A DNA stretch of 64,000 bases. Source: Anisus vortex (taxonomy: Eukaryota > Mollusca > Gastropoda > Planorbidae). Shown in pieces: positions 33,601 to 44,713 of the stretch. Position 1 is the stretch's first letter, and each line of letters begins with the position of its first letter. The translations under genes and the position numbers were made by a program. The stretch covers positions 17,490,181 to 17,554,180 of the forward strand of contig OX421500.1 of assembly GCA_949126835.1 (NCBI GenBank), written 5' to 3'. The notes under the pieces are model-generated. The model saw only the letters and a program-made list of their open reading frames with translations. It ran no database searches and had not been told where the DNA came from.

Positions 33601-34300
33601 TATAAATTAGACTATTTAACTTTTTGAAGATAATATTTATAAATTATCTTTCCATTAACGTATATTTTATAAATGCTCGTTTATACCAACACATTTTGTT
33701 TATTTAAAAAAAGCAGAAAGAAACAGCTATGTTCTAATTTTGTAAGTATATTTATCCGTGCCTTAAAATTATGATATATTGTATTTATATATAAATTTAC
33801 GTATTAATAAAAAAAAAATTACATCAATTAACTCTATAAACAAAAAATAATTTTTTAAGATTGTTAAAAGATTTCCTAATAATAGCGTTATGTACATCAA
33901 GCATACACAATTGCATATTAAATTAACATTAAAATCCATTTTTAGATATCAATTTATCCAGCCTTTATAAAAAATATAAATACAATATAATACTCTTATC
34001 TTTTAAATAGTTGAGATTGACTATTTGACATTGTGCAAACAATTATAATTATTTAAAGCGCTATATATCACATAAATATAAAAAGTAATTTATCTCAGCA
34101 AATTAATTTGGTTTTATTACTTATATCGCATTAATGTCAATGTAATGCGAAAAAAAGACATATAATGGGAAGTGTTTTTTTATTTCTGTTCATGTAATTT
34201 TTTTCTTGCAATGAAACAGCTTGTTAGAGGTTTATTTTTTGGCCATCGACATATTATTATTTGCTTTATGCTACTTCAAATTACTCGTAGCTATAAAAAT
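30661..34300. other. AT-rich intergenic or intron DNA, no supported gene
   Basis: Poly-A/T runs and small open stretches only. A slightly less AT-rich segment around 32460-32580 (GGGGGTGGGTGGGTG, CTCACGGGACCCGTGG) has no recognisable identity. Confidence 0.4.
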
Positions 34301-34309
34301 AATTTTGAG

Positions 34310-34840
34310 TATATCTTCTTCTGGTTGGTTCGTGCTTTTGTCTTTATTACACAGACAACAATTTGTATTGTACTTCACAACACTTGTATGTAGCAACAAT
34401 ATTTTCATTCACTTTACATTCATCATATTCATATTCATCACATAAGAAAACGATAATAGATCCACATAACAATAAATTATCCCTAAGTCCAATTTTATCT
34501 TAAACGCAACCAATATAATATGCGAACTTCTACATTGAATTTTAAAAAGTTAACTGATCATCTAGTCAAACTGACGTGACCAATATCTCTTTCAAAATCA
34601 CTTCTTACACAAGATTCACGTGTTAAACAATAATATAATATATCATCGCAATTTCAATCAGAAAGTAAATTACGCAGTTCAAAAACAGAAACAGTCATGT
34701 AAAAGAATGATTGTCTTGGTAAAACAATCATTTAACATAAAAAGGAGATAACTCATGATTCTTAATAGTTGACGTAATTATATTGATTATTTCCCTTTGA
34801 CCATCATACCTTAATTATTAAATCTATTTTATGTTTTAGC
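34310..34840 (-). repeat. Dispersed repeat, probable old solo LTR (copy 1)
   Basis: Aligns in the same orientation with 39125-39544: GTCTTTATTA, TTGTA.TGTACTTCA.ACAACACTTGT, AGTCCAA.TTTAT, TAGTTGAC and TT.TTTCCC.TTGAC. On the minus strand the element would start TGGTCAAAGGGAAATAA and carry an AATAAAGAC poly-A signal, consistent with an LTR. It is strongly diverged from copy 2. Confidence 0.5.
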
Positions 34841-35660
34841 ACAGCTTATCTGTTTTTTTTTCTGTAAAAAAGCTCAGTGGATGTTTCTTTCACGGTTTTA
34901 CTGCTCGTGTTTCTTTGTCAAATTTTGCAAGTCAATGACTAAAACTATTGAATAGAAAAAAAGGTAAAAAAAAACATACAATATGAACCTTAACTAAAGT
35001 ATATACATAAAAATGATCATCTAGATGCAATTACAATTCTAAAGTTGACGAACATCTCATTAATTGTAAAAAAAAAATAAGTTCTGAATTTATTAACTAT
35101 ATTGTCACCGTGGTGGTAATATTAATTTTTAAAAAGGCTTTTATCTACATTATTTTTTTTTTCACATTTGGTATTATTGTCAATTTATGTCTCATTAATT
35201 CATCGCTTTCATTATTAAAAACAATATTTGAGTATACAATGTCATTTTCGGTTGAATACATTTTTATTTAAATTTTTTTTATTTTAATGTGTACACATAT
35301 TAAATTAGATTTTGTATAAGATTTACATATTTTATGAAGCTTATTATAGTAGCTGGTGGGCACATGGAGTAAGGGTGCGACCTCCAAAAATTGCCCAACA
35401 CATCCCACATTCATAAACCGAAGGCTATATGTTATTTAAAAACAAATATGTATTGATTTATCATGTTTTACATATCCTCTGTTGATAATTAGATAAAATA
35501 GTAATTTTCATCACTTTATTGATTGGGGGTGGGGGGATTATGCATACGTTTCTACATTAGCGTGCTATTTCACCTCCACCCAACCATACACTATATCCAC
35601 ATTCATTTCAACTCCTCCCAGCTGCCCAATTGCCCAATATGCAATCTAAAGCAATGAAAA
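34841..35660. other. No feature seen
   Basis: AT-rich DNA with poly-T and poly-A runs. No coding signal. Confidence 0.4.
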
Positions 35661-35716
35661 TACCCATTGGACCAAATTGATCATAGGGCTGGTAAGTCGG
35701 CGTTCACCAGTTTGCT
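35661..35716 (-). mobile_element. SINE family A tail fragment
   Basis: ATTGGACCAAATTGATCATAG GGCTGGTAAG and CGGCGTTCACCAGTTT match the tail (left end in this orientation) of the copies at 27776 and 61462. The remainder of the SINE is absent. Confidence 0.6.
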
Positions 35717-37845
35717 AATAAAAGGGAAATTAGGATTGTTTTCAGAGTAACTTTTTTTTAGTTTATCAGCTTTAAATAAGATGGACAAAGAAAAACAAAT
35801 GAAACACATTTTTAAATACATAGAAATACATTTATTAAGTAAAATCATTCGCAAATTTTTGCAAATTTATTCATCAATATTTTATTTAATAAAGTTACTT
35901 AAAAAAATTGTTAAAGATACAATATTTCTTTTGCTAGAAATTTACTAAAATCTTACATTTTCTTTATAAATGCTGAAAAAAGAATAAAATTTAGTTTTTG
36001 CAAAAGTGAATAGTAGAAATAACTACTAATTGTCTTATTTTCAATAACATGTTATACACAATGCTATATATAAATAAGCGATTGCCAAACTGTGTTCACA
36101 TTTCCCAGTTATCTTTCATTATTTCTTGACTCACTGTTCAAAATCGTGTTTATTTTACATTAATTTAGCTCTGTAAACTAATTAAATGTACGCTTACGGC
36201 TTACATTAACATTAGATTTTAAATACAGTTCAATACTCAATACACGTTTCTGGGACTATTAAAACATGTATAGGCTAATTACAATAGTATTGTGTTTGTA
36301 AGGACATGTCCATAGACTTATTAAAATAGTAATATATATGTTTTAAACCTCTCCGAAACTATCAATGAAATAAGTTTGGTACCTTTATAGACAATAGTAC
36401 AACAAATATCGATTTTGCTATTCTATTAAATCTACTTAATTTAAATATTTTTCAATTTTGTTTATTTTGAAGTTGGCAGCCACTATAATGAAAATATCAG
36501 GATACACATTTGTATTTGATCTAACTCAATACAATGGGAAACTATTCAGTGTATATGCAATAAAAAAACACAAAATACATTCAAATTTTAAAAATCATAT
36601 TGTTTTTTTTTAACCTTTTGTCCTTAATTCGCTTGGTTATCTCATAAGCTGCACACAGATTTATTTCTCTAGACCTTGCATTTTTCTTACTGTTTTCACT
36701 GCTTTTAGACAGTGTACAGAATACAGATTAGTAAACACATGAATAAATATCAAATGTTACCAAAGTTTTTTATTTTAAATGAAATAAACTTAAAGTAAAT
36801 GTAAGCCAGCGGTAGTCGCAAATGATCACATATTCACTAGACCAGCATGCCAAGTAATTAAAATAAAAAATTCAATGATCATGTGGCGCTTTACATATTT
36901 ATTTTTAAGCTAAAGAGTATGGATGTTTGAAGATTTTAAACTTTTTTTCTTGACCCTCTATGTTATTAGATGGTATTGTACAATGAAGGCTGAACCCCTC
37001 CGCCCTCTCCCCTCCATTCCCCTCAAGCTATTTGGTGTGCTAATGTGCTTCAAAAAGACGTTTTCAATCAGGCTTTTAGTAAAGTTAAATGAAATGCTAC
37101 TGGAAAACAGGTTAGAAAGGAAGAATCAGCATAGTATTGGTTTTCTCCTATATTCGTTATGCCCCCTCTGGACCATAAAGTGAACTTTTCAACTCTTACC
37201 CGCAAAGTTTATGACACAATCGCCTTGTAAAGTGACCAAGGCTAACTATAAATGTCAACCTCCAGGGGAGATAATTTTCTCCTTTCTAATTATAGTTTGG
37301 GAAGCTTGTTATTGTTATGCTGGTCATTGATGTTTTTTTCCCTACCCAATGTTGGCCAATAAATGTCCATTTAGTCACGTGTTTAGAGTATCCAACCATA
37401 GTTTGCTTAAACCAGGGTAAAGGAAAAGTTACACTAAAAATTATTAAATGCATCGGGAGAATTTAGTACTGACCACATCCCTATATTGGAGCGGTGGAGG
37501 TTATGCATGACTGATCAGTGGGGCCAGTTTAGTTTACCTTAACTAAGTATTTACACTATGCCATTGCTTGCACCATGTAGTTACTTAAATTGAAAGGGTT
37601 AAATCAAATCATTAGATATTTGACATTTATTTCCAGCATGATTCCATTCGATTTACTTTATTTCACATGATTTTCTCAATAAATAAAATTGAGTTATATG
37701 TGATTTACCATAAGTTGTTGACGGTTTCATAATAATAAGATTTTAAGTGACTTATGTTGTAGACGTTATATTCAAGATAATAGCAAGCTGGTAAATCCGC
37801 ATTAATTGTCTAAGTAATAGTCAATGCAAACGTAAATTTGCTTGT
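35717..37845. other. No supported gene
   Basis: AT-rich DNA. An open stretch at 36923-37183 on the plus strand (with a Pro-rich PLRPLPSIPLKLF) has no start context, splice evidence or family motif that I can recognise. Confidence 0.4.
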
Positions 37846-37870
37846 ATATATATATATATATATATATATA

Positions 37871-38346
37871 TACAAGCTACATTGCCCGGCGTTGCCCGGG
37901 TGAAATAAAACATGACTGTATAAGGTGCAGATAAAAGTGTATAATTTACAATTAAAAGTAAGCTATAAATATAGTATTGAAATTATTATTTTTTACTGAA
38001 GAATTTTAGGAAAGTAATTTAAAATAAATATTGTAATCGGGTAAAAAAATTGGCACGTATTTTTATTTAACAAAAATCTAAATTGCCCGTACATTTACAA
38101 TTTCTTTTGCTTTTAAAACTTTGAAAAAAAAATGTAGAAAAAAAGGGTATAGTCTAACTGGAGAATCTAACCCGGGTCGTCCGAATAGTAGTCCGCTACG
38201 TGAACCAGTGAGCTAACGAAGACACAGGTCCGATGTGAAAAATTATTAGATACTATATAGGCCGAGGCCTAAATAGGTCCGTGACACAAACTGACGTGAT
38301 TTCAAATTGACTAATGGGGATCCGTATGCGGGACAAACAGTCTCAT
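37871..38346 (-). mobile_element. Family B tRNA-bearing repeat, second full-length copy
   Basis: Preceded by (TA)n at 37846-37871 and starting ACAAGCTACATTGCCCGGCG. The tRNA-like part lies at about 38155-38235 on the minus strand and the end reads GGGGATCCGTATGCGGGACA, followed again by a TA run. The whole length aligns with 26803-27268. Confidence 0.75.
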
Positions 38347-39124
38347 TTTATATATATAGATATATATAAAGAAATGTATATATTTATATACACATTATGT
38401 TGATATGAAGTTGTATAATCATTAATCGGTATGATATTTATAAGAATTAAACAGTATAAATGCCTACGTACGAAATGGTCGTCAGAATTGTTATACAATA
38501 ATACAAATAGCGGTGTAAATGGTGGTAGAAGTATCCTAGTTTGTGCATACTTTCTTGTCATGAGAATCCATTGAAAAATTAACAATTTTTTGAGATTCAA
38601 ACAGACTGTAGATTTGGCTGATGAGAAAAACATAATATTAATATGAGTTAAATCTTTGTGTGTGTGGAATTAATTGATTAAAATAAGATTTTTTTAAAGA
38701 CAACTGAAGAGGCTTTTTCTCAAATTCTCTTCTTACAGAAGTGACGTTTTGGAAGGGAAATAAATTAAGAAAACACGACGCACTAAATCTATATTTCACC
38801 ATTTTGTTAGAAATAAGAACGGGATAAAGATTCACAAAATGGGACAATAGATTAAAAGCCCGTGACAATATTCAATTTCCCTAGTCGATTTCTCTTAACT
38901 GACGTCACTTCCCTTCGTTGCCGGATTGACTTGTATAAGGGGGCAAGGGTGTTAACTCTCAGCAGCAATACGACCCATTGAACAGCTCAAATGAATACGA
39001 GATGTGGATTTTTCCTCCAAAAAGCACACACATGTTAATGCTCATTGCTAATGGCTCTATACTACTGCATTACATGTAGTTTTAGAACTCATTATGAGAT
39101 TAACTTCAGTTCTGGTTGATTTAG
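38347..39124. other. No supported gene
   Basis: AT-rich DNA containing a TGACGTCA octamer at 38900-38907 followed by CTTCCCTTCGTTGCC. No coding sequence is recognised. Confidence 0.4.
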
Positions 39125-39544
39125 GGCTTTTCTTGCTTTCTGTCTTTATTAAACATATATCAAATTATAATGTACTTCATACAACACTTGTTGCAGCCAT
39201 ATTCTTTTATTTACTTTCTATACTTAACATTAGAAATAATTACATATAAATAAACACATATAAATCCATTGAAATATGAAATATATATAAGTCCAACTTT
39301 ATGACACAACCAGATAAAATACATGTCCTTCCTTTCAAACATACATAAGTTAACTAACTCTCTTTTCACAAAACACCTGACCAAATTATCCTCTCAATTC
39401 ACCCTTCTCACACTTAATACAATAATTATATACTGAACTGAGCACAACTAACTAAGTAAACAAACAAGTCTAGTCAATATCCCAACCGTAACTCGTGACT
39501 ACAGATAGTTGACTTATTATTAATCCAGTTATCTCCCCTTGACA
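39125..39544 (-). repeat. Dispersed repeat, probable solo LTR (copy 2)
   Basis: On the minus strand it starts TGTCAAGGGGAGATAACTGG and contains TTTAATAAAGACAG (poly-A signal) near its end, as an LTR would. It is homologous to 34310-34840. The exact downstream end and a target duplication were not resolved. Confidence 0.5.
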
Positions 39545-40218
39545 GTATATTAAAATAGTATCTCATTTCAAATTGTAAAATATTATAACACATTACTCTA
39601 GTTTCAAATCATTAACACTCATATTAAACCAATTACTTCAAAGCGCTGCTTAATATTTTGTTATAAATGATTAGTTTAACATTAGGATACTGAATACACT
39701 ATTTACTATCAAAATACAATTTTAACTTAATTTCTATAAATAGCTCTTCACTTGGTCTTTAAACGAACTTAAAATAGTTCAATATATGCCACGACATATT
39801 CTTACTTAAACCAGCAATAAGCAGATTAAACATCAGTATTTGTACCAAAAATACATAAGCTCCAAGTAGAATTGTCATCGCCCACCGGACTTCGACAGCT
39901 AAGAAGTTTATCAGTAAATTCAATGTCTTGCATTTTTTTTTATTCAAACAAATATTGAATCGCTAAACATATATTAAGTTTGTTAAGAATAAAAAAAAAT
40001 AAAAAAAAAGATAATATACTATTAAGAAAGAATAACAATTGCAATATTTAAATTTGTATTTAACATCAACAAACTCAATATATTACTATACGTTAAAATA
40101 TAAAAAAATATTAATCCTTAATCGGTTACTTTAACTTTTGTTTAGATATGTCAACATTACTATCTTTCTTTGTTTTTTGTTTGTTATTACTTTTTTTCGT
40201 TGTTATTATTTTAGATAT

Positions 40219-40785
40219 TGTTAAATTGTAGCTTTCACTCCAATTCTTTTGGCGGTTGACTAGGGTTTGATTTTTTTAGGCCAGCGGGAACTCACTTCGT
40301 TCTGAGAGTGATAAACAGTCTGCAGCAATTTTTCCAAGTTTGGTTAACCTTGTCCTGATACTATTCAATTGTTCTCAATAGTAATATGAATTCAGAAACC
40401 AACTCCTTGACTGTTTAATTTAATAAATGAAGAAACTTTATTATAACTTGCAAATCAAACGATGTTAGTGAAACAAATGTACAATGCGAAAATGGATAAG
40501 CAAGGCATAGTGTCTACTGTCGATGGTGCCTAGCGGAAAGAGAGAGAAGTAGTCCGCGTCTCGGTCTTTTATAGTACCCAAGAAGCCCGCGAAATTGAAT
40601 ATCCCTCCGCGTTAGCTCTAACTGGTTTACGCTGGTTTCAAGAGTGATGCGTTTATAGCCTAATTAGATTTTAGTCAACTAAGAAGAATAAACAGTCGTG
40701 TCCCGACAATTAAAGTATTTTAAAATATAAACTCTGTCGAGGGATTAATAAAAGGGTGTTTTAAACTATGTACTGTAACCTAACA
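40219..40785 (-). repeat. 3' LTR of the Gmr1-like element
   Basis: 567 bases, identical to the other LTR except for one block: 40734-40746 (CTGTCGAGGGATT) replaces 48157-48168 (ATATATATAAAT). It contains a minus-strand TATAAAAG box at 40566-40573 and an AATAAA signal at 40437-40442. Confidence 0.93.
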
Positions 40786-40797
40786 CCTCCCTTCCAC
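40786..40797 (-). other. Polypurine tract
   Basis: GTGGAAGGGAGG on the minus strand abuts the 3' LTR start TGTTAGG, the position required for plus-strand priming. Confidence 0.75.
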
Positions 40798-42948
40798 AAA
40801 AAGAAAAGAAAATTTGTCATCTGTGATGGGGAATTTTCTTTTAGCCATCACGTTTCCTAACAATAATAGTACGACTGTCAGTATAGATGTCCAAAAAACA
40901 GTTTAAGTAATAGAACAATTTAAGTGCGCATTAGGCACATTTCACAATAAAAATGTAGTGCTCATTAGGCACGAACAGTACAATTGTTTATAAGGAACAA
41001 AATAGGTGCTCATTTGGCACATTTAACAATAAAAGATTAGTGCACATTATGCACATTTAACAATAAAAAATTAGTGCGCATTAGGCACAAACAATACAAG
41101 TATTTATATAGCAACAAGGAACAAGGTAAGTCATTATGCACACAATAAAGTAAAAACAATCAAGAACAAGAACACATATACGTCAGTCCACGAAAGAGTG
41201 ATGTCTTCTTTCGTATAACAAGTATATACTGATGTGTTGTTGACTAGGATGTTGTATGTTACCCTATCCATAAGTTACTTATATCAACCTTAGTTACTAC
41301 CTAAGTTCAAACGTGTTTTCTTATAGTTTGTTTTACCATTGATCTATTCCTTAACAACCATGTTACTTAGTAATCCTTTGTTACAGATATCAGTTAATAA
41401 CTAGTCATAGATTCTTACCCAGCCTAAGTATTAACTTTACCTACATGAGGTTACTCAGGTTTTAATAATCTTAATGACAAACAAGTATTTTAATAATATT
41501 TTAGTTCTTTTTATCTTATCTATTATATTTATAGATACTTTTAAAGAATGAATGATGTAGTGTGAGAGTTTATATCTCTAATATTAAAGTATTATTTTAA
41601 CACATAGATTTATTGATCATTAAAAATGATTGTATTAATATTACTACCAATACTGATTCAGTTTACGTCAACAATCATTTATTTAACATTAATAGTTATT
41701 TTTAACCAAGTAAGACGTTAGCCATTCGCTCTTTATAGTACAAGTTTAGTGTTTTTATTTACAATGGAATTAATTATTCCTAAAATAGTAAAATACCAGT
41801 GTCCGTAGAGACATTTATTCAACAAATCTAGTTAAATGTACAGCTCATTTAACCTTAAATTTTTCAGAAAGAAAAAAAGTGACCGTAGTTAGTTACATGT
41901 TATTTTAACTTAACCTTTACCTTTTAAGAGTATAATTTCTTAAGAGTATAACCTTTGAGTTGATGCTTTCAGAGTATTTACCTCTGTAACTAAATCTTAA
42001 GCTTTCATTTCATGTTTAAAAAAAAAAATCCAGTTATTCAAATTAAGTCTTTCCATTGCTTACAAGATTTTTTTTAATTCAAGTTTAACTCTTATTTAAA
42101 AGTGTAGTCATGGCATTTATCTCTTTAATAGAAAACATTTGACCTTTTTACAAGAAAAGAGTATTTTCCATTTATTTTAGTAAGTGCAACCAATTTAAAC
42201 CTTAAGCTACCCGTTTAAAGTTCAACTTTAGAGTTCTAACCAGGTTTGTTAGATATTACTCCTCAAGCACATTACCATTATCACTCTCTTTTTAAAATTT
42301 TATGTTAAAATTTTAAGTTCTTTTGATTTATAGGTTTTCAAGTTTAAGGATGCTCTATTATTTTCTAAAGATGTGTACGCATTGACCTTTTTTTTTAGTG
42401 CAAGACACCTCTTTTTAATTTGTAAGTGTATACATTGAACCTTTTTAGTGCAAGACGTTTCTTTACTATTTATATTAGTATAAGTGCCATTGTGTAAACG
42501 TTGACCTTTTTGGAGTTTTTTACCGAACAAAATATAAACCTATCAAGTTTTAGTATTGTTGATTAACTCACCATGTTTTTTTTGTTTTTTTATCACTTAC
42601 CGAAAGAAAACACCTCACAGTAGTCATAGTTGTCAGTTGTCATAAGTACAGACAATACAGACAAACATATAAACGCCATAAGGGAAAAATCATAATGCCA
42701 ATAATCAAATGCAATTAAAAATTTACATTACTCATTGAATTAATGCGTATTAGTTTTTGTGTTGCAAATTGTTATGATACTTTTCTCTTGTACATTAGCA
42801 AAGTATAATTGTGCAGTGTATATAAAAGTACATCTCAATAAATTGTTTTATATACATGGGGTTTTGGGGAAAACACAATTGTTTTTAAGATATATTTTCT
42901 TTTTAATACAACATGCAAAATAGAATAAAAATCATATCAAGAAGGCAT
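40798..42948 (-). other. Non-coding 3' region of the LTR element
   Basis: About 2.15 kb between the RNase H stop and the polypurine tract with no usable reading frame. It includes the GTGC-CATTAGGCAC repeats (40920-41140) and a looser repeat at 42360-42500 in which GTGTA.GCATTGACCTTTTT.AGTGCAAGAC recurs at roughly 60-base spacing. An envelope-like frame is absent. Confidence 0.6.
40920..41140 (+). repeat. Imperfect tandem repeats in the element's 3' region
   Basis: Five to six copies of a unit reading TTAGTGCGCATTAGGCACA followed by TTTAACAATAAAAA or by an alternative arm AACAATACAA. Spacing is 34-50 bases. GTGC..TTAGGCAC is itself close to palindromic, so the RNA could form a series of short hairpins. 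Confidence 0.65.
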
Positions 42949-43218
42949 CTACAGTCGGCTGAGGGTGTCGGCAAGAACATTTTCAACCCCCTTTACGTGT
43001 TGGATTGTCAAATTGTATGACTGTAAGAATAATTGCCACCTAAGCAGGCGTTGGTTCTGCTTTACCCTGGCCAGGAAAGTTAGCGGGTTATGATCAGTAT
43101 TGACTATTATGGGAAAAATGGACCCATTCAAGTAAAAGTCAAAGTGTTTCAATGAGATCAAAATTCCTAAAAGTTCCTTTTCAACCGTACTATAGACCCG
43201 TTCATGCTTATTAAACTG
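42949..43218 (-). pseudogene. RNase H remnant of the Gmr1-like element
   Basis: The minus strand from 43218 reads QFNKHERVYSTVEKELLGIL, then VNTDHNPLTF and RWQLFLQSYNLTIQHVKGVE, ending LADTLSRL and a stop. This is the C-terminal two thirds of a Gypsy RNase H: the catalytic Glu of VEKE, the Asp of NTDH and the Asp of ADTLSR are present, but the first catalytic Asp and everything upstream, including reverse transcriptase, are missing. The segment overlaps the end of the integrase frame in another frame, with a TAG at 43228-43230 closing it, which marks the deletion junction. Confidence 0.82.
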
Positions 43219-44713
43219 ACAAGTGATCTACTTTACTCGCGAAGTCCCGTAGAGTGTTACTGTTCTTTAACTTACTCTCGGCGAAGTCTTCGTTAAACGC
43301 GGGTTTTTCTCCCGTTATTTGTATCACCGGCGCCATGGGTGAAATTTCAGTGCAATTTTGCTTTTCATTTTCTCTACTATGGTACTGTTTCAACATGTTT
43401 ACATGTACCAATCGCTTGGTTTTCCGGCGGTCAGGTGTTCTAATCAGATAGTTAACCTCCCCAATTATCGAGTCTATGTCATATGGACCACTGAATTTAG
43501 CACAAAGGGGTTGACCGGGAATAGGTAAGAAAACCAAAACTTTTTCCCCTGGTTGGAAAATTCTGTCCCTAGATTTCCTATCATACCAGGTTTTCATTTG
43601 GCTCTGTGCCTTTTGTAAATGCCTTTTTGATACCTCATATGCATCATATAATCTATTCTTAAATGTTAAGACATAGGTGAGCAGGTCAGTTTGCTCATTT
43701 TGATTCAACAAAGATTCCTGCAACATTTTGAGTGGACCCCTTACCGTGTGTCCGAATATGAGTTCAAATGGACTAAAGCCTAGTGAATCCTGTACGGCTT
43801 CCCGTGCAGCGAATAACAAAAGAGGCACACCGGTATTCCAGTCTTTCTCATTCTCCGTGCAGTACGTACGCAGCATTGTTTTTAGCGTTTGGTGGAACCT
43901 TTCGAGAGCGCCTTGCGACTCTGGGTGGTAGGCAGTTGCTTTTCGATGCTCAACACCAAGACTACTGATAATTTGCTCAAACAGTTTCGACGTGAAGTTC
44001 GTTCCCTGGTCTGACTGAATAGACCGAGGTAACCCGTATCTTGTAAAGAACTCGACGAGTGCGTCAGTGACCTTTCTCGCGGTGATGTTCCGTAGAGGAA
44101 TTGCTTCAGGGAATCTTGTGGAGGCACACATTATGGTCAGTAGGTACTGATGTCCTGATCTGGTTTTAGGTAGTGGACCAACACAGTCAATTAGGATTTC
44201 ACTGAAGGGTTCCCCGAATGCGGGTATAGGGTGTAATGGAGCGACTGGTATCTTCTGATTAGGCTTGCCTATCAGCTGACAAAAATGACAGCTTCTGCAG
44301 TATGTCACGATGTCTTTATGTAATCCTGGCCAGAAAAAGTAGGGAAGAACCCGACGATAGGTCTTTGAGACTCCCATGTGTCCAGAATAAGGCAAATCAT
44401 GAACGATACGCAGGATATCATTTCGATAACGGTTTGGAACGATGATTTGGTGTGTTTCGGACCAACCTTCGTTAATCTGGTCGTCGCGTGGTGTCCATTT
44501 ACGCATTAGCAGGCCATCTTTTATGTAGTAGCACACTGCTAATTTCTCTGCCTCAGGTTCGGTGACAGCTTGCTCACGGAGCCTGGCAATGTTCACGTCG
44601 TCTTTTTGTTCCTGGATGAGTTGATGTCTAGAAGACATGTTGATATTCGTCTCAGAGGTGGTGCCGTGGAGTAGGTTGGCGAACTGAGTCGTGCCAATAT
44701 CTGACTCTCGCAA
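43211..44713 (-). CDS. Integrase of the Gmr1-like element
   Basis: A 500-codon open frame, -1 relative to gag. It has no normal ATG at its open end and overlaps gag by 121 bases, so it is probably expressed by frameshifting. Domains: zinc-binding HHCC with H105, H112, C142 and C145; DDE core with D176 (ILIDCVGP), D235 (IQSDQGTNF) and E271 (GALERFHQ), an intact D-x35-E; and a C-terminal GPY-type module (FSGPYDIDS, residues about 407-415) that binds DNA in Gypsy-group integrases. All catalytic residues are intact. It lies directly 3' of gag-protease and 5' of the RNase H remnant, the reverse of standard Gypsy order. Confidence in the function is high; whether the natural C-terminus is retained is unclear because of the adjacent deletion. 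Confidence 0.92.
   Translation of the reverse strand: MRESDIGTTQFANLLHGTTSETNINMSSRHQLIQEQKDDVNIARLREQAVTEPEAEKLAVCYYIKDGLLMRKWTPRDDQINEGWSETHQIIVPNRYRNDILRIVHDLPYSGHMGVSKTYRRVLPYFFWPGLHKDIVTYCRSCHFCQLIGKPNQKIPVAPLHPIPAFGEPFSEILIDCVGPLPKTRSGHQYLLTIMCASTRFPEAIPLRNITARKVTDALVEFFTRYGLPRSIQSDQGTNFTSKLFEQIISSLGVEHRKATAYHPESQGALERFHQTLKTMLRTYCTENEKDWNTGVPLLLFAAREAVQDSLGFSPFELIFGHTVRGPLKMLQESLLNQNEQTDLLTYVLTFKNRLYDAYEVSKRHLQKAQSQMKTWYDRKSRDRIFQPGEKVLVFLPIPGQPLCAKFSGPYDIDSIIGEVNYLIRTPDRRKTKRLVHVNMLKQYHSRENEKQNCTEISPMAPVIQITGEKPAFNEDFAESKLKNSNTLRDFASKVDHLSV

Noticed and set aside
38155..38240. Possible tRNA gene on the minus strand
   Set aside because: The same segment recurs at 27.1 kb inside the same repeat and has unpaired stems.
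40920..41140. CRISPR-like array
   Set aside because: Repeat length and spacing vary, spacers are related to each other, and it is part of a eukaryotic LTR element.
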